Source: Bacteroidales bacterium
GTDB lineage: Bacteria; Bacteroidota; Bacteroidia; Bacteroidales; Bacteroidaceae
Reading direction: 5' to 3'
DNA: 12,355 nucleotides
Assembly: GCA_004552195.1 (NCBI GenBank)
Contig: SFPC01000075.1
Coordinates: 1-12,355 of the forward strand
Notes under the pieces: generated by a model
Seen by the model: the letters and a program-made list of their open reading frames with translations, nothing else
What the model was told of the DNA's origin: nothing
The model's database searches: none
Position numbers and translations under genes: made by a program
Part shown: positions 1 to 4,547 of the stretch, piece by piece
How the letters are laid out: each line of letters starts with the position of its first letter
Numbering within the stretch: position 1 is the first letter of the stretch

Positions 1-217
1 CGTGACTTGCAAAAGGTCGCTCTAAAAAACAGCAGACGGCCGGAATAAGTAAAATCACTCATGGGGTATTCTTTAAAACCTAATTTATAGAACACCCCTA
101 ATATGCGCTTTTACGTAAGCATTCGAAAATATCCAACTTTCAGGATGCTTACGTCTCTGAGCATGCTCCAAATCCGTGTTAATTTTACTAATGCAACTTA
201 AGGAACATGTTCTTGTT
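1..217. other. Left-edge non-coding region with paired hairpins
   Basis: No complete gene is visible. One frame is open from base 1 to a TAA at 46-48 (ending ...KNSRRPE), so the window may start in the last codons of a rightward gene, but 15 codons cannot be identified. Two dyads follow. GGGGTATTCT at 64-73 pairs with AGAACACCCC at 89-98 with one mismatch. ACGTAAGCAT at 113-122 pairs perfectly with ATGCTTACGT at 145-154. Together with the terminator at 218-266 they could form the 3' UTR of the upstream gene or a separate small RNA. No TAnnTTTG promoter was found in front of them. Confidence 0.35.
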
Positions 218-266
218 GAGAGAAGGTGTCGTCATAAAACATTATATTGACGACACTCTCTTTTTT
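218..266 (+). terminator. Intrinsic terminator, rightward
   Basis: TGTCGTCA at 227-234 pairs with TGACGACA at 248-255. The stem continues as AGAGA against TCTCT after a short bulge, and six T follow at 261-266. The shape is a standard rho-independent terminator for transcription entering from the left edge. It probably ends the gene whose tail may lie at 1-48. Confidence 0.75.
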
Positions 267-302
267 GCCTATCCGAATGTCTGTTGCCGGATGGAAATCT
301 CT

Positions 303-410
303 TATTACTGTCCGCTAAACCCTAAGACTACACCTCTAACTTTCCGAAAGACAGAAGTGTGTCTTTCGGAAAGTTAGAGGTGTAGTCTTAGGGTTTAGCG
401 GACAGTAATA
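303..410. repeat. Perfect 51-bp-arm palindrome (long hairpin)
   Basis: Bases 303-353 are the exact reverse complement of 360-410, separated by a 6-base loop (GAAGTG, 354-359). The outer ends read TATTACTGTCC...GGACAGTAATA. There is no U-run on either side, so it does not look like a simple terminator. A TA dinucleotide at each outer edge would fit a target duplication, but the arms are symmetrical and this cannot be proved. It may be a minimal mobile element made of two fused terminal repeats, or a long RNA hairpin. Confidence 0.9.
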
Positions 411-420
411 TTTTATAACA

Positions 421-474
421 CAAAAATCCCGGACTATTCTTTCCTGCTCGGGAAGTGGAAAAAATGGTCCGGGA
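421..474 (-). terminator. Intrinsic terminator of the greA-HIT operon
   Basis: Read on the minus strand, TCCCGGAC (474-467) pairs with GTCCGGGA (434-427). A second short TTTCC/GGAAA stem lies inside, and the hairpin is followed by five T (the AAAAA at 422-426). It lies about 120 bases past the stop codon of the HIT gene and is the natural end of the leftward transcript. Confidence 0.75.
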
Positions 475-481
475 CTTGTTG

Positions 482-548
482 CCGCTTCATCTGACGCTGT
501 TGTCCGTCAATGCGGAACCGGCTGTCGGGACGTGTCAGACAGAAGCGG
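482..548. other. Extended imperfect hairpin in the HIT 3' UTR
   Basis: CCGCTTC (482-488) pairs with GAAGCGG (542-548), TCTGAC (490-495) with GTCAGA (534-539), and GTCC (502-505) with GGAC (528-531). The three nested stems total about 17 pairs and lie between the HIT stop codon and the terminator at 421-474. The structure would be present in the mRNA. Its role is unknown; it could stabilise the 3' end or be a decayed repeat. Confidence 0.5.
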
Positions 549-594
549 TATGCTCATCGCTACACCCTGTCACGGGCATAGCCGGAAAAGCGTC

Positions 595-987
595 TTACCG
601 GAATGCGGCAAGGATGGCATCGGCGGTTTGCTGCATGGTTTCGGCGGAAAGTTGGAGTTTGGCTTTGCGGAAGTCCATGTCGCCCTCCGACTGGAGGGGT
701 ACGAGGTGGATGTGGGCGTGGTTGACTTCAAGCCCGAGCACTGCCATGCCTACTTTGCGGCAGGGGTATGCCTGACGGATGGCGGCGGCGACGCGCTTGG
801 CAAAGACAATCATGCGGGAGAGTTCGTCGTCGGTGAGGTCGAAGAAATAGTCTACTTCGCGTTTGGGCACTACGAGGGTGTGACCCTGGGCAAGGGGGTT
901 GATGTCGAGAAAGGCGTAAAACTCGTCGTTCTCGGCACAACGGTAGGAGGGTATTTCGCCCTGAACGATTTTGGAGAAGATGGTCAT
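595..987 (-). CDS. HIT family nucleotide-binding hydrolase
   Basis: This 130-residue protein belongs to the histidine triad superfamily, whose Hint branch hydrolyses phosphoramidate or acyl-adenylate bonds of purine nucleotides. The defining motif is at residues 90-96 (HAHIHLV), giving His90, His92 and the nucleophilic His94. The N-terminal half carries the usual IFSKIVQGEIP opening and the FLDINPLAQGHTLVVPK segment (about 26-42). Length is typical for bacterial Hint proteins; no signal or membrane segment is seen, so it is cytosolic. It lies downstream of greA on the same strand, 129 bases away, and is probably co-transcribed. Almost the whole gap is a palindromic repeat (1011-1106) whose AT-rich flank reaches the HIT start region, so translation initiation may be influenced by that element. 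The family assignment is secure; the physiological substrate is not known. Confidence 0.93.
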   Translation of the reverse strand: MTIFSKIVQGEIPSYRCAENDEFYAFLDINPLAQGHTLVVPKREVDYFFDLTDDELSRMIVFAKRVAAAIRQAYPCRKVGMAVLGLEVNHAHIHLVPLQSEGDMDFRKAKLQLSAETMQQTADAILAAFR

Positions 988-1010
988 TTCAATGTATAAT
1001 GTGAGTTTTT

Positions 1011-1106
1011 AATGTATAATGTATAATGAGGTCTGACGACCGAGGTACAGGACGAAGCAGGACCGCCGCCCCCATTGGCGTAGCCTTCATTATACATTAT
1101 ACATTT
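1011..1106. repeat. Palindromic intergenic element, copy A
   Basis: The 19-base arm AATGTATAATGTATAATGA at 1011-1029 is the exact reverse complement of 1088-1106. The arms are built from AATGTAT heptamers. They enclose a GC-rich core of about 57 bases (1030-1087) with small dyads (GGTC/GACC, CGCC/GGCG). The core is 53/57 identical to that of copy B at 5967-6065. The element fills the greA-HIT gap. A further partial arm (AATGTATAATG) lies at 991-1001. No coding capacity is credible. It looks like a MITE- or REP-like dispersed element. Confidence 0.88.
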
Positions 1107-1116
1107 TACATTAATC

Positions 1117-1587
1117 TCAGCTTCCCACGGTGATGCTGAGTATTTCGAGCTGGATGGTGCCTTGGGGGATTTTGACATCGACTACTTCGCCGACTTTCTT
1201 GCCGAGCAGTCCTTGGGCAATGGGGGTGGTGCTGGAGATTTTCCCTTCGCGGAGGTTGGCTTCGCTTTCGCTGACGATGGTGTATTTCATCACCATGCCG
1301 TTCTTCACGTTTTTCATTTCGACGGTGGAAAGTATCTGCACGACATCGTTGCGGAGCTTGCTGGCGTCAATGATTTTGGCCTCGGCAATGGCTGCCTTGA
1401 GGTTGTTGATTTTCATTTCGAGCATGCCCTGCGCTTCCTTGGCGGCATCGTATTCGCTATTTTCGGAGAGATCGCCTTTGTCGCGGGCCTCGGCGATGGC
1501 AGCGGAGGCGGCGGGGCGGTCAATCGTTTCCATGTGTCGGAGTTGGGCCACCATTTTATCGTAGCCCTCTTGGGTCATGTAAGCCAT
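1117..1587 (-). CDS. greA: Transcription elongation factor GreA
   Basis: GreA enters the secondary channel of RNA polymerase and stimulates cleavage of backtracked RNA. The 156-residue length matches the family. The N-terminal coiled coil (about 1-75) carries the acidic tip DKGDLSENSEYDAA around residues 36-49. Asp39 and Glu42 correspond to the catalytic-tip Asp41/Glu44 of E. coli GreA. The C-terminal FKBP-like domain includes GKISSTTPIAQGLLGKKVGEV (about 114-135). The ATG at 1587 gives MAYMTQEGYDKM, the usual family start. It is the first gene of a leftward operon with HIT. A consensus promoter lies at 1751-1721 and an intrinsic terminator lies between promoter and start codon, so expression is likely set by read-through of the leader. 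Confidence 0.97.
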   Translation of the reverse strand: MAYMTQEGYDKMVAQLRHMETIDRPAASAAIAEARDKGDLSENSEYDAAKEAQGMLEMKINNLKAAIAEAKIIDASKLRNDVVQILSTVEMKNVKNGMVMKYTIVSESEANLREGKISSTTPIAQGLLGKKVGEVVDVKIPQGTIQLEILSITVGS

Positions 1588-1644
1588 AATCGTAGATTAG
1601 AATATTGGATGCTTGTTAGTAATCTGTGTATAGGAAGATGCAAT

Positions 1645-1690
1645 AAAAAAACCGAAAGAATTCCGGGGCGAACGTGTTCGGAATCCTTTC
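1645..1690 (-). terminator. Leader terminator / attenuator upstream of greA
   Basis: On the minus strand GAAAGGATTCCG (1690-1679) pairs with CGGAATTCTTTC (1665-1654) along 12 bases with one G-U pair and a 13-base loop. It is followed by GG and seven T (A-run 1645-1651). It sits about 30 bases after the likely transcription start and 58 bases before the greA ATG, so it would stop most transcripts before the gene. A released transcript would be roughly 70 nucleotides long. Confidence 0.8.
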
Positions 1691-1720
1691 TGCTGCACCT
1701 TTAGTATTTGATTTCGCGGG

Positions 1721-1751
1721 CAAAGGTATGCCTTTATTTTGAATGGGCAAA
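1721..1751 (-). promoter_or_regulatory. Bacteroidales primary-sigma promoter of greA
   Basis: Minus strand TTTG (1751-1748), a 19-base spacer, then TACCTTTG (1728-1721), which matches the TAnnTTTG -7 element of the Bacteroides primary sigma factor. The predicted start is near 1715, giving a leader of about 125 bases before greA that contains the terminator at 1645-1690. Confidence 0.82.
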
Positions 1752-1817
1752 AAAATGCAAGTTTAAAACACCCGATGGTGCGTTTCTTTATTATTTACTG
1801 AAGTTCCGGATATGAAA

Positions 1818-1968
1818 AGGTTCTTAAAAGTGCGATTTTCTTTTGACATTTTCGGTGGCGCTCGGCAATATGAGCAAGCTCTATTGCGCTCGCTTGCACG
1901 AAAATTCTCGCCATGGCAGAATATTCAAGCGAGCTTGAATTCTGCTCATTTGGCTTAACGAAATCGTT
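1818..1968. repeat. Left member of a diverged inverted repeat pair
   Basis: Bases 1818-1838 are the exact reverse complement of 2709-2729 (21/21). Bases 1949-1968 are the exact reverse complement of 2653-2672 (20/20). Between the matching ends this copy is longer. It holds a hairpin at 1916-1945 (ATTCAAGC/GCTTGAAT inside GCAGA/TCTGC) and the promoter-like repeat at 1857-1900. The other copy has a different hairpin at this place. The two copies enclose about 680 bases of repeat-rich DNA. A 93-codon open frame on the minus strand runs through it but looks fortuitous. Confidence 0.75.
1857..1900 (+). repeat. Dispersed promoter-like repeat, inactive-looking copy
   Basis: This stretch resembles 9456-9500 closely: both read GGC(G)GCTCGGCAAT, a dyad around AGCAAGCT, then ATTGCGCTCGC(C)TTGCA. 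Here the dyad is GAGC-AA-GCTC (1872-1881) flanked by CAATA/TATTG. The bases after TTGCAC are GAAAATTC, so no TAnnTTTG is present and the copy is probably not an active promoter. Confidence 0.65.
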
Positions 1969-1983
1969 GATATGCCTTTTCCG

Positions 1984-2087
1984 CAAGTCCAGGAGTTGTG
2001 CGGACAAGTCCGGGATTAGTTTTACCAACTCCAGGACTTGTGCGCACAAGTCGCCGGGTTGTGAAGAGAACATCACGCGATGTCGGG
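1984..2087. repeat. 21-bp tandem repeats with near-palindromic unit
   Basis: Four successive 21-base units begin at 1984, 2005, 2026 and 2047, each starting CAAGTC or CAACTC and most containing a CC(A/G)GG(A/T) core. A fifth, degenerate unit runs to about 2087. The unit is close to its own reverse complement; GACTTGTGCGCACAAGTC at 2035-2052 is a perfect 18-base palindrome. Because 21 is a multiple of three, both strands show a fortuitous seven-residue RTSPGLV-like repeat in open frames. I read it as non-coding. Confidence 0.8.
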
Positions 2088-2180
2088 CAGGACAAGCGAG
2101 GCGGTTCTGTCACGCTGAATATGCCGCCTTCTGTTTTGAACATGCCCTTTACGTGCGCGTATATACGTAATTATTTCCCC

Positions 2181-2319
2181 GAAAAAGCATTCACATCCTT
2201 CACACAGAGCGTGTTTCCTCCTGATTTTCAGCGTTTTTGGTGTGAAGGGTTGGTCTTTAAAGCATTCACACGGGCGGTGAATGCCCGTGATGGGCGGAGG
2301 GAGCAAACCTTCACACAGG
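2181..2319. repeat. Cluster of TTCACAC / GTGTGAA repeats
   Basis: AAAGCATTCACA occurs at 2185-2196 and again near 2258-2269. CCTTCACACAG occurs at 2197-2207 and 2308-2318. The reverse form GTGTGAAGG is at 2240-2248 and can pair with CCTTCACAC at 2197-2205. GTGAATGCCC lies at 2277-2286. The same short words recur in both orientations and no convincing gene runs through them. The remaining bases from 2320 to 2525 are AT-rich with no feature I can support. Confidence 0.55.
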
Positions 2320-2527
2320 AAAACCGCCTCATAATCAAGAAGTAAACGATAGAAACATGAACGCGCGGCGTGAATGTTTGAAAAGGCAATGCTTCATACA
2401 CTTTTCCGTTGGAAATCAGAAGGAAACATTCGGTATATGAATGATTGAATGATTTTTTTGAGGGCAAAAATGCGTATAGAGGAGTGTGAACAGGAGGGAT
2501 GTTAATGGTGAATTGCTTCTTGAACTT

Positions 2528-2558
2528 TTTGCTTTGCACTCACCTTGCACTATATTTA
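2528..2558 (+). promoter_or_regulatory. Upstream member of a tandem promoter pair
   Basis: TTTG (2528-2531), a 19-base spacer, then TATATTTA (2551-2558), one base off the TAnnTTTG element. The surrounding sequence from about 2526 to 2560 is nearly identical to that of the second promoter 86 bases downstream. It points toward the cytochrome maturation operon. A weak hairpin (2593-2609) with six T (2611-2616) lies between the two promoters and might trim its transcripts. Confidence 0.6.
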
Positions 2559-2613
2559 CATAATACAGGCGGCGGCTCTGCAAAGAAAAAAATAAATCCT
2601 TCGGCTTTACTTT

Positions 2614-2644
2614 TTTGCTTTGCACTCACCTTGCACTATATTTG
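2614..2644 (+). promoter_or_regulatory. Probable promoter of the cytochrome c operon
   Basis: TTTG (2614-2617), a 19-base spacer and TATATTTG (2637-2644) match the Bacteroidales primary-sigma consensus exactly. Transcription would start near 2651, about 100 bases before the ResB-like start codon, and the leader would contain the repeat at 2653-2729 with its hairpin. Confidence 0.8.
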
Positions 2645-2652
2645 CATCCAAG

Positions 2653-2729
2653 AACGATTTCGTTAAGCCAAAAGACCAAAGAGAGCTTGCTCGCTTTGGC
2701 TTGGCGAGAAATCGCACTTTTAAGAACCT
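2653..2729. repeat. Right member of the inverted repeat pair, in the resB leader
   Basis: Its ends match 1949-1968 and 1818-1838 in inverse orientation (20/20 and 21/21). The middle has a hairpin of its own: CCAAAG (2676-2681) and GAGC (2683-2686) pair with GCTC (2689-2692) and CTTTGG (2694-2699). The element falls between the predicted start near 2651 and the ResB-like start codon at 2748, so it would form most of the 5' UTR. Confidence 0.75.
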
Positions 2730-2747
2730 ATTTTAAACTGTTTTGCT

Positions 2748-3599
2748 ATGTTGGCCGCACGGACGGTATTAGTTCTTTTGGGCAGCGTGTTGTTGGCCGA
2801 ACTGCTGCAATGGGCTGTGGGGAATGTATCTCCTCAGGACCTGACTTTCCCGCTGAATTGGGCTTTGGCGGTGGCGGGGGTTGTGGCGCTCTGGGTGGCT
2901 CACCGGGAGTGGGGCGAACGTGCCTGGATGCGCGAGTTCCGATCCGTGGGCATGGCCTGCGCGTTGCTCACGCTCATCGGGCTGTGGTGCGTGGTGGGCG
3001 GCTTGCTCCCTCCGATGGGCGCGGAGAGCTTGGCGGGGCGTTTGGGGTGGCATGACTTTGCCACTTCGTGGCCTTTCGTATGGCTGCTCGGCCTGCTGCT
3101 GGCTCATCTGGAATGCGTGATGCTCCACCGGCTGTCGGAGCGGGGCGGGCGCAAAGGGGCTTTTCTGTGTGTTCACGGCGGGCTGTGGCTTGCGCTGACG
3201 GCGGGCATGGTGGGCAGTGCGGACTTTTCCGACCGAAGGGCGGTGGTGGGGCGCGATAAACCCACACGCACTGCGTATGACCGCAGCGGACGGGAGAGCG
3301 CGTTGGCCTATACGCTGCAACTCCGGGAGTTCAAGGTGGAGAGAAATCCAGCGAACGGCACGGTGGAACAGTATGAGGCGGAACTGGCGGTGGACGGGGA
3401 GCCGGTGAACCTGCGGGTGAACCATCCGTTTGCTGCCGGATTGGCGGAGGACCTTTACTTGGTGAGCTATGATACTTTGGTACCACAGCCACGGTACTGC
3501 ATCGTGCAGGTGGTGCGGCAGCCCGCGAAATACCTGATGGTAGCGGGCATCGCGCTGCTGATGCTCGGGGTGGCATGGCGGTTGATTCTTAGGTTATGA
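2748..3599 (+). CDS. resB: ResB-like cytochrome c maturation protein (System II)
   Basis: ResB (Ccs1) works with CcsA to carry haem across the membrane and attach it to exported apocytochromes c. The 283-residue protein has about five hydrophobic segments in the first 155 residues (roughly 6-26, 36-52, 68-88, 107-127, 137-155). A soluble, extracytoplasmic domain follows (about 156-258), then a last membrane segment (259-280). Its QLREFKVERNPANGTVEQYEAEL and LRVNHPF stretches match the ResB soluble-domain pattern. His143 lies at the start of the fifth segment and may be a haem ligand. It is shorter than many ResB proteins. ATG 2748 is the first start after an in-frame stop at 2721. The stop codon lies inside a 12-base direct repeat, so the last residues may come from a repeat insertion. 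It is followed by CcsA and the peroxidase. Confidence 0.85.
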   Translation: MLAARTVLVLLGSVLLAELLQWAVGNVSPQDLTFPLNWALAVAGVVALWVAHREWGERAWMREFRSVGMACALLTLIGLWCVVGGLLPPMGAESLAGRLGWHDFATSWPFVWLLGLLLAHLECVMLHRLSERGGRKGAFLCVHGGLWLALTAGMVGSADFSDRRAVVGRDKPTRTAYDRSGRESALAYTLQLREFKVERNPANGTVEQYEAELAVDGEPVNLRVNHPFAAGLAEDLYLVSYDTLVPQPRYCIVQVVRQPAKYLMVAGIALLMLGVAWRLILRL

Positions 3600-3713
3600 G
3601 TATTTAGGTTATGAGGTTAATAAATTTACTATTTGAGTGGATGGTATTCAGGCGTTACAGTAGTTACTTGATAACCTTATAACCCCGGGAGCGAAGCGAC
3701 CGTCAACTTATAA
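3589..3713. repeat. Repeat element inside the resB-ccsA junction
   Basis: TTAGGTTATGAG occurs twice (3589-3600 and 3604-3615), and the first copy contains the resB stop codon. GGTTATGAGGTTA (3607-3619) forms an imperfect inverted repeat with TAACCTTATAACC (3671-3683). A GC-rich core, CCGGGAGCGAAGCGACCGTC (3685-3704), follows, then CAACTTATAAACTT. This AT-rich arm plus GC-rich core layout resembles the elements at 1011 and 5967 but the sequence is unrelated. It separates two genes of one operon by 126 bases. Confidence 0.6.
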
Positions 3714-3725
3714 ACTTCTATTGCT

Positions 3726-4469
3726 GTGTTCGCCCTGAAGAAAAGAACGGGGCACAGCTTGCCGGCGCTGTGGCTCACGGCGGGAGCGGTGGCGGTGTAC
3801 ACGTGTTTCGTGGCGGGGCTGTGGCTGAGCTTGGAAAGGCCGCCCTTGCGCACCCTGGGCGAAACGCGGCTGTGGTATTCGCTGTTCATGCTGGTGTCGG
3901 GGTGGTTGGTCTATTACCGATGGCATTACCGTTGGATTTTGCTCTTCTCCCTTGTGGTGGCGGCGGTGTTCATGGTCATTAATTTGCTGAAACCGGAATT
4001 GCACGACCAAACGCTGATGCCTGCCTTGCAGAGTGCATGGTTTGTGCCTCATGTGACGGTGTATATGTTTTCTTATAGCCTGTTCGGCGTGGCTTTCCTG
4101 CTGGGCGTGGCGACGTTGTGGCAACACACGGGGCGTTTTCTGCCTGCGGCCGACCGGCTGGTGGGCATCGGCTTCTTTTTCCTGACGATGGGGATGCTGT
4201 CGGGCTGCCTGTGGGCCAAGCAGGCGTGGGGCAGCTACTGGAGCTGGGACCCCAAGGAGACGTGGGCCGCTGCGACATGGTGTGCCTATTTGGTGTATAT
4301 CCACTTGCGACCCATGCGTGGTAGTCGCGAAGGGCAGAAGCACCGGATTACAGGCAGGGATGCGTGGGCCTGCGTGTGGCTCATCGCGGGGTTCCTGCTT
4401 TTGCAGATGTGCTGGTACGGCGTAAACTTTCTGCCGGGAGCCGCCGGCAGCATGCACAGCTATAGCTGA
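3726..4469 (+). CDS. ccsA: CcsA-like haem handling protein (System II)
   Basis: CcsA-type proteins of the haem handling family present haem to apocytochrome c outside the membrane. The signature WWD-type loop is at residues 168-180 (WGSYWSWDPKETW). About seven membrane segments are visible (near 12-34, 47-62, 68-87, 110-131, 145-166, 180-196, 213-235). His109 (FVPHV) and His244 (MHSYS) flank the WWD loop and are candidate external haem ligands. At 247 residues it is compact. The start is GTG 3726: an in-frame TAA lies at 3711 and no ATG exists between, so the true start is either this GTG or has been altered by the repeat just upstream. It is followed 78 bases later by the peroxidase. Confidence 0.92.
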   Translation: MFALKKRTGHSLPALWLTAGAVAVYTCFVAGLWLSLERPPLRTLGETRLWYSLFMLVSGWLVYYRWHYRWILLFSLVVAAVFMVINLLKPELHDQTLMPALQSAWFVPHVTVYMFSYSLFGVAFLLGVATLWQHTGRFLPAADRLVGIGFFFLTMGMLSGCLWAKQAWGSYWSWDPKETWAAATWCAYLVYIHLRPMRGSREGQKHRITGRDAWACVWLIAGFLLLQMCWYGVNFLPGAAGSMHSYS

Positions 4470-4547
4470 CCACTGCGCTGGTAGCTGAGTGCGCCGGTGC
4501 GAATAAACGGATTTTCTTTTTCTACTAATTTCTCAATAACAAAGCCT

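Noticed and set aside
1..594. CRISPR array or tRNA in the left intergenic region
   Set aside because: The repeats there are single inverted repeats, not regularly spaced direct repeats, and no TPsiC-loop consensus or cloverleaf was found.
984..1178. 64-codon minus-strand frame between greA and HIT
   Set aside because: It consists mostly of the palindromic element plus an out-of-frame overlap with greA, and the same peptide-like core would appear wherever the element occurs.
1795..2076. 93-codon open frame on the minus strand
   Set aside because: It runs through the inverted repeat, the promoter-like repeat and the 21-bp tandem repeats, has no ribosome-binding or promoter context and no recognisable domain. 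Repeat-derived frames of this kind are expected by chance.
1955..2345. Open frames on both strands with RTSPGLV-like heptads
   Set aside because: The heptads come from a near-palindromic 21-base tandem repeat, which gives the same peptide on both strands. That is a property of the DNA, not evidence of a protein.
2228..2625. Two minus-strand frames both starting MQSKK
   Set aside because: Both starts are the reverse reading of the duplicated promoter at 2526-2560 and 2612-2646; the rest of each frame is AT-rich with no domain.
4497..4547. Earlier GTG start for the peroxidase
   Set aside because: It would place 17 polar and aromatic residues before a normal MKKSSKILL signal/anchor start; the ATG at 4548 fits the family length better.
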